In this document: positions 47,421 through 55,493 of the stretch, piece after piece
How the letters are laid out: each line of letters opens with the position of its first letter
Position numbering within the stretch: position 1 is the stretch's first letter
NCBI RefSeq assembly: GCF_030733545.1
Contig: NZ_JASHIU010000002.1
Span: forward strand, 62,001 to 126,000
Length of the DNA stretch: 64,000 nucleotides
Direction of reading: 5' to 3'
DNA from: Oceanicaulis sp. MMSF_3324
GTDB taxonomy: Bacteria; Pseudomonadota; Alphaproteobacteria; Caulobacterales; Maricaulaceae
Notes under the pieces: model-generated
The model's input: the letters and a program-made list of their open reading frames with translations, nothing else
Told to the model about the DNA's origin: nothing
Database searches by the model: none
Position numbers and translations under genes: made by a program

Positions 47421-49841
47421 TTACCAGGTGTAGCGGATGCGGCCGTAGACATAGCGTCCGGAAAACCCGAACGGGCTGAAGCCCGAGAACGGGAAGATGT
47501 CCGAGAACGTCCCCGCCAGATTCGGGTCTTCGGATGTGGCGTCCGGATATTCGTCAAACAGATTGTTGGCGCCGAAGGACACGGTCAGCCCCTCCGCCAC
47601 ATCGGCAGAGAATTCCGCATCCACGATGGTCTTGGGATCCAGCACCTCATCGCCCGAACCGTCTGCGGCGGAACCCGGGTCCACGGTTTCGCCGAACCGG
47701 GTGGCGCGCAGCACGCCGCCAAAGGCGCCGCGACTCCAGGTCATCGACGCAATCAGCTTGTCGTCGGGCTGGCCCTCCTCAAAGCGTGCGATCTCACGAC
47801 GCGCGAACAGGGTCACGCCCGGCAGGACTTCAGAGCTGGGCGCCTGGGTGACGTCGGTTTCATTGCGGTTATAGCCCAGCGTGAAATCGAAATCGCCATA
47901 GCTCTCGGTGCCCACGCCATAGGTGGCCACGATATCGACGCCCCGGGTTTCGGTTTCAACGCCGTTGATAAAGAAGCGCGCGCGGCTCACGCCGGTCACG
48001 CCCGCAGCCTGCAACAGGTTCTCCACCGTCGAACCCGACAGGTTTTCAGACAACACGATCCGGTTGTCGATATCGATCGCGTAGGCATCCACGGTGAGGC
48101 TGAACGCACCCTGGGTGAAGACAAGGCCGCCCGAATAGTTCACGGACTCCTCGGCATCGAGCGGCTCTCCGCCCAGCGCCGCAGCAACCGGACTGTCAGC
48201 GGGGAAGGTGCCCACTTCCACCGGGGTGGGCGGCGTTCCCACAAAGACCGTCGAGGTCGAGGTGAAATAGGCTTGCTGCAAAGACGGGGCCCGGAAGCCG
48301 TTGGAGATAGCGCCACGCAGAGCCAGCGACGGGGTCAGCTCATAGCGCGCAGACACACGGCCGGTCACGGTTTCACCGAAATCGGAATAGCTTTCCGCTC
48401 GCAACGCGCCGGTCAGCAGCAACCGGTCGGTGACATCGGCTTCAAGATCGAGATAGACACCGATGGAGTCCCGGTCCTCATCAACTTCATTGCTCGGCTG
48501 GAAGCCCGGGAAGACCTGGCTGCCGCCGGCGAAGGACGGATCTCCCGTGATATAGCTGGCTTCCTCGCCCGCCTGGATTTCATAGCCCTCAAGTCGGTAT
48601 TCGGCGCCGAAGGCGACCGAAAGCGGGCCCGCCAGGCCATCCATCTCAAAAGAGCGGACGAAATCGAGATTGGCCGTGATCTGGTCGTAGATCAGTGCGC
48701 CCGCATCGAAAGAGGTGGGGCTGGACGCGCCAAGCGAGGTGTTCAGCGAGTTCTCCACGCCATAACCCAGCTCGTTGCGGCCATAGCCCAGGGACGCATC
48801 CCAATCCCAGCCGCCAATGACACCGCGTGCGCCGCCGACTGCGGAGAAGTCCTCGATATCAGTCGTAATGAGCGGCAGGAAACCGTCAGGATAGATCGCA
48901 AGGACATTGCGGCTGTCCTGGGCGCGGCGATAAAAGCCGGCCGCCTCGCCTTCCCGGGTCTGATACCCCGCCCAGCCGTAAAGCTCGGTGGTGGCGTTCA
49001 GGGGCAGGCCGGCATTGGCGAAGAAGGAAAAAGCCTCCGCTTCGGCCAGACCGAACCGGTGATTGATGCGATCAAAGGTCAGCTCGCGCGGATCAAGTCC
49101 GCCGCCGGGCAGGCTGGGATATTGCTGACGCGGATCGGGACCCGCGCGATTGGTGGGTTCGCGATCCAGATACTCCGCCGAGAGGGTCAGGAAACCGTCG
49201 CGCCCAAGCGGCAGGCCCACCCAGCCGGACAGGTTGAGCGTGTCGCCATCACTGGCCGAGCGCTCACCCGTGCTCAGCGGAATATCAGTCGCATACTGGC
49301 CATAGGTCGCGCTGACCTGACCGCCCTCGCTCGCTTCGCGCAGCTGGACATCGATCACGCCAGCGATCGCGTCAGAGCCATATTGCGCCGACGCGCCATC
49401 ACGCAGCACCTGCACCTGACCGATCGCAGCGGTCGGAATGGTGTTCAGGTCCACGGCCGCCGACCCGCGGCCGACCGAGCCGCCCAGATTGACCAGCGCG
49501 GAAGAATGACGACGGCGGGAATTGACCAGCACAAGCGTCTGGTCTGGCCCCAGACCGCGCAAGGTGGCGGGCCGGACATGGTCCGTTCCGTCGGTGATGG
49601 ACGGGCTCGGGAAGTTGAACGAGGGCAGCGTGTACGCCAGCGCCGCATTCAGTTCGGTGATCCCGGTGTTTTCAAGCGCACTGACATCCACCACGTCGAC
49701 AGGCGCGGTGGTTTCAAGCGCGGTCCGGCCTTCAGACCGGGTCCCGACCACGACAATGACGTCATCATTGTCCGCCGATTGCGCATAAGCCGTCGCAGCC
49801 GTCAGTGCAGCTAAGGAAACGGCGCCTAATAGTTTCTTCAT
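47421..49841 (-). CDS. TonB-dependent receptor
   Basis: An 806-residue receptor. A signal peptide (TAYAQS) leads to a TonB-box-like DDVIVVVGTR, a plug domain (TLRGLGPDQTLVLVNSRRRH and VQVLRDGASAQYGSDAIAG) and a barrel ending YVYGRIRYTW, with an aromatic last residue. The start is ATG at 49841 (MKKLLGAV); the frame upstream to 49913 lacks a ribosome site. It is divergent from the LysR-type regulator gene, which is a candidate controller. The substrate is unknown; a nearby gamma-glutamyltransferase hints at peptide or glutathione use, but this is speculative. Confidence 0.93.
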   Translation of the reverse strand: MKKLLGAVSLAALTAATAYAQSADNDDVIVVVGTRSEGRTALETTAPVDVVDVSALENTGITELNAALAYTLPSFNFPSPSITDGTDHVRPATLRGLGPDQTLVLVNSRRRHSSALVNLGGSVGRGSAAVDLNTIPTAAIGQVQVLRDGASAQYGSDAIAGVIDVQLREASEGGQVSATYGQYATDIPLSTGERSASDGDTLNLSGWVGLPLGRDGFLTLSAEYLDREPTNRAGPDPRQQYPSLPGGGLDPRELTFDRINHRFGLAEAEAFSFFANAGLPLNATTELYGWAGYQTREGEAAGFYRRAQDSRNVLAIYPDGFLPLITTDIEDFSAVGGARGVIGGWDWDASLGYGRNELGYGVENSLNTSLGASSPTSFDAGALIYDQITANLDFVRSFEMDGLAGPLSVAFGAEYRLEGYEIQAGEEASYITGDPSFAGGSQVFPGFQPSNEVDEDRDSIGVYLDLEADVTDRLLLTGALRAESYSDFGETVTGRVSARYELTPSLALRGAISNGFRAPSLQQAYFTSTSTVFVGTPPTPVEVGTFPADSPVAAALGGEPLDAEESVNYSGGLVFTQGAFSLTVDAYAIDIDNRIVLSENLSGSTVENLLQAAGVTGVSRARFFINGVETETRGVDIVATYGVGTESYGDFDFTLGYNRNETDVTQAPSSEVLPGVTLFARREIARFEEGQPDDKLIASMTWSRGAFGGVLRATRFGETVDPGSAADGSGDEVLDPKTIVDAEFSADVAEGLTVSFGANNLFDEYPDATSEDPNLAGTFSDIFPFSGFSPFGFSGRYVYGRIRYTW

Positions 49842-50016
49842 TGTGTCACACCCCATTTGCTGAAAAGACACAGAACCAAGTGCACCCCTCTTTGCACGCT
49901 CACTCCGAGTCATAAAAAATTACCCTGCTTTTGAAGGCTTGGGCCCGTTTATGACGCTAGAGTCGAGCGTGAAGCTGACGGATGTAGCCGAGCAACACAA
50001 TTCAGAAGCCCTCAAT

Positions 50017-50967
50017 ATGGATTTAGAAAAACTAACCAACGAGACCGCTTCTTCCTTGCCCCTCAATGCCTTGAGGACATTCGAGTGCGTGGCCCGTCAC
50101 GGAAGCGTGACCCGGGCCGCCGCGGAGCTGGGGGTGACGAGCGGCGCCGTCTCGCAACAAGTGCGTCTGCTGGAAGAGCTGATCGGCGCCAAGCTGACTG
50201 TGCGCGCCGGGCGCGGACTCGCTCTGACCGCCCAGGGCCGGGCGACCGCGGAAATGGTCCATGACGCCTTTCAGCGTCTGCGTGAAGCCAGCATCCGGCT
50301 CAGCGCGCATCAGGATCCAGGACTGATCCGCCTGGGGGCGCCGGGCGCGTTTGCCGCCCGCTGGCTGTCATCGCGGATCAATGCATTTGAGGCTGACCAT
50401 CCTGAATACCGCGTCCAGCTGGTCACTGATCCGGCTCCGCAAAGCCTGCACCGGTTCCAGCTGGATATCGAAATCCGCTTTTCGCCCGCCCCGCCTCAGG
50501 GCGTGCAAACCGTGGAATTGCTCAGCGAAAGCCTCACCCCGGCAGTCGCCCCCCACTTGCTGCATCCTGATGTGGAGCGTGTGAACTGGCGCGCCGCTGT
50601 CGAAGCCCTGCCCCTCGTCCACCATGAACGCACCGGCGGCGAACCGGTCGGCCCCAGCTGGGCGCAATGGCTTGAACAGCGCGGCGTCCGCCGACAGGAC
50701 ACACTGAGCGGAGACCGCTACAACCGCCATGACCACGTTCTGGAAGCCGCTGCGCACCAGCGCGGCCTTGCACTGGCCCGGCGCAGCCTGGCCGAGCCCG
50801 ACATCCAGTCAGGCCGACTTGTTTTCTTGATCGGCGCAGGCGTGACCCCACTTGGCTGGGGGTATCATTTGCTGTGGCCTGAAGGCCGCGCGCTACACAA
50901 CGCTGCACGCCAGTTGAAAGATTTCTTGATGGACGAGGCCCGTCCGTTTGAAACTCCCGGCCTGTAA
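50017..50967 (+). CDS. LysR family regulator, GcvA-like
   Basis: A 316-residue regulator. The N-terminal helix-turn-helix is LNALRTFECVARHGSVTRAA with SGAVSQQVRLLEELIGAKL, close to the GcvA type. A periplasmic-binding-protein-like effector domain follows (GLIRLGAPGAFAARWLSSRI). The ATG at 50017 places the helix-turn-helix at the usual distance; upstream ATGs at 49939 and 49951 would add about 25 residues and cannot be excluded. It lies between the divergent TonB receptor and the gamma-glutamyltransferase (44-base gap) and may control either. Confidence 0.88.
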   Translation: MDLEKLTNETASSLPLNALRTFECVARHGSVTRAAAELGVTSGAVSQQVRLLEELIGAKLTVRAGRGLALTAQGRATAEMVHDAFQRLREASIRLSAHQDPGLIRLGAPGAFAARWLSSRINAFEADHPEYRVQLVTDPAPQSLHRFQLDIEIRFSPAPPQGVQTVELLSESLTPAVAPHLLHPDVERVNWRAAVEALPLVHHERTGGEPVGPSWAQWLEQRGVRRQDTLSGDRYNRHDHVLEAAAHQRGLALARRSLAEPDIQSGRLVFLIGAGVTPLGWGYHLLWPEGRALHNAARQLKDFLMDEARPFETPGL

Positions 50968-51011
50968 TGGCCCAGTCGTGAACCGGCCCTTCAAGGCTGT
51001 GAAAGGATAGC

Positions 51012-52754
51012 ATGACCCGTATCGCCCTGCTCAGCGCCGCTTCTGCTCTCGCGCTCGCCGGATGTAATGCCCCTTCCGAATCCGAGACGCCCGCCCCGAC
51101 TCCGACGCAACCCTCTGAAAGCCGGGCGCCCGTTGGCGGTATGGTCGCCGCGGCGAACCCCGATGCCGTGAAAGCGGGTATCGCCGCCCTGCAAGCCGGG
51201 GGTGATGCTGTGGACGCCGCCATTGCGATCCAGACCGTGCTGAGCCTTGTGGAACCGCAGAGCTCCGGCATTGGCGGCGGCGCCTTCATGGTGCACTACG
51301 ACGCCTCGTCGGGAGAGGTGAACGTTTACAATGGACGCGAACGCGCGCCAATGAGCGCGGACGAGGACCTATTCATCAACCCTGAGACCGGTCAGCCCTA
51401 CCCCTATGTGGACGCCTGGCGGTCCGGTCTGTCGACCGGAGCGCCCGGAGCGATCGCCATGCTTCAGATGGCGCATGCCGAACATGGCCAGCTGGACTGG
51501 GCGGACAATTTCAGCTTTGCGATCGATTTGGCCGACAATGGTTTTGAAGTCGCCCCGCGCCTGAACAATATCGCCCAGCGCATGGCGGGCTTCACCGATA
51601 TGGAAGAGACCGGCGCGGCGGCGGATTATCTGTTTGACGAGAACGGCGAGGCCTGGCCGGTCGGTCATGTGCTGACCAATCCCGACTACGCCGCAAGCCT
51701 GCGCCTGATCGCGGATGACTGGCGCAATTTCTATGAAGGCGATCTCGCCCGCGCCATCGTCTCAGCCGTCAATGAAGCGCCCCGGCCGGGCTATCTGACC
51801 GAAGCCGACCTGGCGAGCTATGAGCCGGTCAAGGTCAGCGCGTTGTGCTCGCCCTATCGCGACTATCAGATCTGCTCGGCCCCGCCGCCCGCTTCGGGCG
51901 GCATCGCCGTGGGGTCGATCATGGGCATGCTCGACACGTTCGACATGAGCGCGCATGGGCCGAACACCGCTGAAGGCTGGGCGCTGTTCATCGAGGCCAG
52001 CCGCCTCGCCTATGCCGACCGCGACCATTATGTGGGCGATGCCGACTTCGTGGACGTGCCGGTCGAGGGCCTTCTTGATCGCGATTATCTCGCCGCGCGC
52101 GCCCAGTTGATCAATCCGCAACAGGCCATTGCGGAAGTCAGCCATGGCACGCCGCCGGGCGCCGAAGAGCGCCCCGAAGACGCCACCGACGACCGCCCGG
52201 GCACCAGCCATTTCGTGGTGATGGATTCGGAGGGTGATGTGGTCTCCATGACCACAACCGTTGAAAGCCCGTTCGGATCGGGCCGCATGGCCGGCGGTTT
52301 CTTCCTCAACAACCAGCTCACCGACTTCTCCTTCATCGCGCGGGATGAAGAAGGCCGATTGCTGCCCAACGCCGTGCAGCCGGGCAAGCGCCCGCGCTCG
52401 TCCATGTCCCCGACCATCGTGCTGGACGCCAATGGGGATTTCGAGCTGGCCACGGGCTCACCGGGCGGCAATTCGATCATCGCCTATACCGCCAAATCCC
52501 TGGTCGGCATGCTCGACTGGGGGCTGAGCCCGCAAGAGGCCGCCGCCCTGCCCAATGTGGTCGCACGCGGCGACACGGTGAATATCGAGGAAGGCTTTGA
52601 TGAAGCCATCATGGCCGAGCTGCGCGATCGCGGCTTCACGATCCAGGGCGGACGCGGGGAAAACTCCGGCATCCATATCGTGCGCGAGCTTGAAGACGGC
52701 ACGCTGATCGGCGCTGCCGATCCGCGCCGGGACGGCACGGTGGAACAGCCCTGA
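51012..52754 (+). CDS. ggt: Gamma-glutamyltransferase lipoprotein
   Basis: A 580-residue N-terminal-nucleophile enzyme that hydrolyses or transfers the gamma-glutamyl group of glutathione and related compounds. The signal ends in a lipobox (LAGC, Cys18), so it should be membrane-anchored in the periplasm, unlike soluble E. coli Ggt. The self-cleavage and catalytic Thr is Thr398 in PGTSHFVVMD. The large-subunit segment SSGIGGGAFMVHY and the small-subunit PRSSMSPTIVL and GSPGGNSII are conserved. It is probably cotranscribed with the LysR gene and ends at a strong terminator. Confidence 0.94.
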   Translation: MTRIALLSAASALALAGCNAPSESETPAPTPTQPSESRAPVGGMVAAANPDAVKAGIAALQAGGDAVDAAIAIQTVLSLVEPQSSGIGGGAFMVHYDASSGEVNVYNGRERAPMSADEDLFINPETGQPYPYVDAWRSGLSTGAPGAIAMLQMAHAEHGQLDWADNFSFAIDLADNGFEVAPRLNNIAQRMAGFTDMEETGAAADYLFDENGEAWPVGHVLTNPDYAASLRLIADDWRNFYEGDLARAIVSAVNEAPRPGYLTEADLASYEPVKVSALCSPYRDYQICSAPPPASGGIAVGSIMGMLDTFDMSAHGPNTAEGWALFIEASRLAYADRDHYVGDADFVDVPVEGLLDRDYLAARAQLINPQQAIAEVSHGTPPGAEERPEDATDDRPGTSHFVVMDSEGDVVSMTTTVESPFGSGRMAGGFFLNNQLTDFSFIARDEEGRLLPNAVQPGKRPRSSMSPTIVLDANGDFELATGSPGGNSIIAYTAKSLVGMLDWGLSPQEAAALPNVVARGDTVNIEEGFDEAIMAELRDRGFTIQGGRGENSGIHIVRELEDGTLIGAADPRRDGTVEQP

Positions 52755-52773
52755 GTTCACTACAAACACCAAT

Positions 52774-52805
52774 GAAAAGGGCCGCGCCATGCGCGGCCCT
52801 TTTTG
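52774..52805. terminator. Bidirectional intrinsic terminator
   Basis: Stem GGGCCGCGC (52779-52787) with GCGCGGCCC (52791-52799) and a 3-base loop. TTTTT follows on the plus strand, and the A-run before the stem gives TTTT on the minus strand. It ends both the gamma-glutamyltransferase and the RimK-like genes. Confidence 0.92.
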
Positions 52806-52808
52806 CGT

Positions 52809-54278
52809 CTAGCGCCCGGCTGACAGGCGTTTTTCCAGCCGGGTCGAGAACCAGTCCACGATCGCTTTCCACAGCGCATCCTTGAGCACAGCGCCTTCCA
52901 CGGAGTGTTCGAGATTGGGGTTGTCATTGATCTCCATGACCATGACGCCCGCCTCGGTCTGTTTGAGATCCACTCCGTATAACCCGTCTCCGATCAGGCG
53001 CGCAGCGCGGACAGCGGTCTCCACCACGTCCTGCGGCGCGTCCTCGATGGCCAGGGTGGAGGTTCGCCCGGCGGTCATCTTGCCGTTCTCGCCATGCTTG
53101 ACGATCTGCCAATGCCCTTTCGCCATGCCATATCGGCAGGCAAAGAGCGGCTTGCCCCCCAGCACGCCAATGCGCCAGTCAAAGCTGGTGGGCACAAAGC
53201 CCTGGGCGATCAGGAGCGCGGTCTCGGCAAACAGGCGTTTCGCGCCCGCCTGGAGCTCTTCCAATGTTTGCGCCTTGACCATGTCGAGCCCGAACGAGCC
53301 ATCTGGCGTTTTCAGGATCACCGGCGCGCCCAACCGCTCCAACACCTTTTTGAGATCGGACTTCTTGTCGATGACTTCGGTGGGCGGGATCGGCACGCCC
53401 GCCTTTTCCAGCAATTCCTTGAGATAGACCTTGTTGGTGCACCGGATCATCGACACGGGATCATCGATCACCGGCATGCCTTCCTGATCGGCGCGGCGCG
53501 CGAAGCGATAGGTGATATTGTCGATCGCGGTCGTCGCCCGGATGAAGAGGGCGTCAAACTCGGCCAGGCTCGGCAGGTCATTGGTATCGAGCACTTCCAC
53601 ATCCACGCCCATCTTGCCCGCCACATCAATCAGGCGATTGATGTCCGACGGCTGTGACGGAGGCGTGTGCTCATGGGGGTCGACCAGCACGGCGAGCGAC
53701 CATTTGGCGGGCGCCCTGGCTTTGGGGTTGCGCACGGTGGTGCGGGTATAGCTCCCCAGCGCATCCAGAAAGAAGGCGCGCTGCTCCGCGCTCATTCTGT
53801 TTAGCGAAACCGGACGAATCCGGGTGATGCGAACCGTGCGCTCCAGACTGATCTCAAGTTCGAGCGCGGGGGTGCGAAACCAGTCGCTGACCTCGCGCGC
53901 CAGGCGCTCATAGCCGGTCTGGGCCGTCTTGGAGAAGGCGATGAACACCTCCTCCACGGGCGCGACACCCTTGGCCAGCGTATCCGCCAGCCGGGCGTTC
54001 AGGTCCGGCAAGGCATGGGCGTACAAATCCTTGCGCGACAGCTCGACCATGGTCTGCACGGTCGGGCTCACCCGGTGACCGCGCGCCTCAGCCAGCAGCG
54101 CGGCGTAATACCCCGCGCCCTGATAGGCATATGAGCGCGCCAGATTGAGCACATAAGGGCGCCGTCCGGCGAACAGGGTCGGGTTCGCCAGATAGTCTGA
54201 CACCCGCATCACCTTGTGCGGGGTCTCGGTCTGTTTGAGGTCGGAATCGCTTTCGACCAGGATCAGCCAGTCCGTCAT
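52809..54278 (-). CDS. RimK-like ATP-grasp ligase with RLAN domain
   Basis: A 489-residue protein. The N-terminal ~190 residues match the RLAN type domain found before RimK-like ATP-grasp modules (MTDWLILVESDSDL start, RPYVLNLARSYAYQGAGYYAALLAE). The ATP-grasp half has DDPVSMIRCTNKVYLKELLEKAG, ILKTPDGSFGLDMVK and the metal-binding MVMEINDNPNLEH. RimK relatives join amino acids, often glutamate, to a peptide or small molecule; the substrate here is not known. It overlaps the GNAT gene by 4 bases (ATGA), and such ligase/acetyltransferase pairs recur in proteobacteria. Confidence 0.9.
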   Translation of the reverse strand: MTDWLILVESDSDLKQTETPHKVMRVSDYLANPTLFAGRRPYVLNLARSYAYQGAGYYAALLAEARGHRVSPTVQTMVELSRKDLYAHALPDLNARLADTLAKGVAPVEEVFIAFSKTAQTGYERLAREVSDWFRTPALELEISLERTVRITRIRPVSLNRMSAEQRAFFLDALGSYTRTTVRNPKARAPAKWSLAVLVDPHEHTPPSQPSDINRLIDVAGKMGVDVEVLDTNDLPSLAEFDALFIRATTAIDNITYRFARRADQEGMPVIDDPVSMIRCTNKVYLKELLEKAGVPIPPTEVIDKKSDLKKVLERLGAPVILKTPDGSFGLDMVKAQTLEELQAGAKRLFAETALLIAQGFVPTSFDWRIGVLGGKPLFACRYGMAKGHWQIVKHGENGKMTAGRTSTLAIEDAPQDVVETAVRAARLIGDGLYGVDLKQTEAGVMVMEINDNPNLEHSVEGAVLKDALWKAIVDWFSTRLEKRLSAGR

Positions 54279-54814
54279 TGTTCAAAAGTCTCCGCAGGCT
54301 CTTCAGGCACTGCTCTGTTCATGACCATCGCAGCTGTTCCGTCTGCGTAATGGCCAGGTTTGGCCCCGGCTTCGACGAAGCCGCATTTGCGATAGAGCGC
54401 GCGGGCCGCAGGGTTGTCAGGTCGGACTTCCAGGGACAGACGCGCGCAGCCCGCCTTGGCGGCATAAGCCAGTGCAGCTTCGACAAGCCTGCGCCCCACG
54501 CCCTGGCCCTGATCGCGTTCGTCAACCGCAAGGGAGTAAAGCCGAGCGGCTTTTGCGCCCTTTCGGATCAGCACGACGGCCGCGCCACAAACGCCCGCAT
54601 CGGATGCGGCCACCTGCACACACCCTTCACGAGACAGGAAACGTCGCCAGCTGGGCACGGAAATCCGGTCGCCAGACGGAAACCGGGTCTCCAGCTGCAT
54701 CAGGGCGGGAAGGTCTGAAATCGTCGCTGCGCGAACACTGACGCCTTGCGCCATCGAAGCGGGGACTCCACACGGTGACAGTCTGTCCGGCGCGCCCTCG
54801 CGCGGCTCTGTCAT
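54275..54814 (-). CDS. GNAT family N-acetyltransferase
   Basis: A 179-residue acetyltransferase with the acetyl-CoA loop DERDQGQGVGRRLVEAAL and the C-terminal NPAARALYRKCGFVEAG. It is coupled to the RimK-like ligase gene by an ATGA overlap, so the two probably act on the same small molecule or peptide. The start is uncertain: ATG at 54814 is given, and ATG at 54754 would remove 20 poorly structured residues. An inverted repeat with an AT-rich stem lies 38-81 bases upstream. Confidence 0.85.
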   Translation of the reverse strand: MTEPREGAPDRLSPCGVPASMAQGVSVRAATISDLPALMQLETRFPSGDRISVPSWRRFLSREGCVQVAASDAGVCGAAVVLIRKGAKAARLYSLAVDERDQGQGVGRRLVEAALAYAAKAGCARLSLEVRPDNPAARALYRKCGFVEAGAKPGHYADGTAAMVMNRAVPEEPAETFEQ

Positions 54815-54851
54815 CGCGGCGGTGAATACGCCTGAAGAGGCTGACCCGCAA

Positions 54852-54895
54852 CTGAAAACAAGGGCAGTCCCAGCCCTGAAACAATTTGTTTTCAG
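54852..54895. promoter_or_regulatory. Inverted repeat upstream of the GNAT-RimK operon
   Basis: CTGAAAACAA (54852-54861) pairs perfectly with TTGTTTTCAG (54886-54895). The loop holds a small GGGC/GCCC stem (54862-54865, 54873-54876) and a second degenerate half-site CTGAAACAA (54876-54884). It may be an operator or an RNA structure for the minus-strand operon. Confidence 0.45.
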
Positions 54896-55016
54896 TCGCG
54901 GACAAACTCCCCTTGCCGAAAACAGAATTCAATCGCCATCTATTGCACACGACGCATGACGCGTCGCGACGCCCCAGCATTCGCCGGCGCCTATCTTGTT
55001 ATGGAGAGTGTGCGCC

Positions 55017-55202
55017 ATGCGCACGCAGTATCAGTCCTCGATCGCCAGCTCGGCCCGTTCGGCCCTGTGTGGCGGTGAAGCCGCCTCTCTTTACAGACCC
55101 AGCAGCTCCGACGCTCACCTGCATCCCGGCGCGGTCAAATCCCGCCAGGGCAAGGTTCGCGCAGGCGATCTGTGGGCCATGCTCTTCACGGTCGGCCGAT
55201 AG
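55017..55202 (+). CDS. Small hypothetical protein (61 aa)
   Basis: ATG at 55017 with GGAGAG about 10 bases upstream reads 61 residues (MRTQYQSSIASSARS, ending LWAMLFTVGR). GC-rich third positions are compatible with coding, but a minus-strand frame also covers the region. No known domain. Confidence 0.35.
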   Translation: MRTQYQSSIASSARSALCGGEAASLYRPSSSDAHLHPGAVKSRQGKVRAGDLWAMLFTVGR

Positions 55203-55273
55203 GCCCCGGAAGGACTGCGGGCGGATCTGTGACCCGCCCGCCTGTTTTCCATCAAACATCAGGATCAACGGCC

Positions 55274-55444
55274 ATGGCCGGATTGAAGAAAACGGGCCCT
55301 GCCCAGAAAGCCAAGAAGCGGCGCACGAGTGAGCCCTGGACCCCCAGCTATCCCTTTGACGCCAGCGATCGCGCCTCCCGCTTTCACACGCACCGCTGGG
55401 AGACCGATAGCCATCGCTATGATGGCGAGTACGAGGAGCGCTAA
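55274..55444 (+). CDS. Small hypothetical protein (56 aa), basic/aromatic
   Basis: ATG at 55274 with AGGA upstream reads 56 residues. The N-terminus is basic (GLKKTGPAQKAKKRR) and the rest is rich in Trp, Tyr, His and Asp (SEPWTPSYPFDASDRA, RYDGEYEER). Codon use fits the neighbourhood. It may be a nucleic-acid-binding or structural peptide; no family was recognised. Confidence 0.45.
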   Translation: MAGLKKTGPAQKAKKRRTSEPWTPSYPFDASDRASRFHTHRWETDSHRYDGEYEER

Positions 55445-55493
55445 AGCGTCTCCATGCGCCTGAAGGCCCGGCCGGACGGAATGCGCTGTCCGG

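Noticed and set aside
54815-54900. Possible cobalamin or other riboswitch before the GNAT gene
   Set aside because: The conserved B12-box or other riboswitch cores could not be found; only a simple dyad is present.
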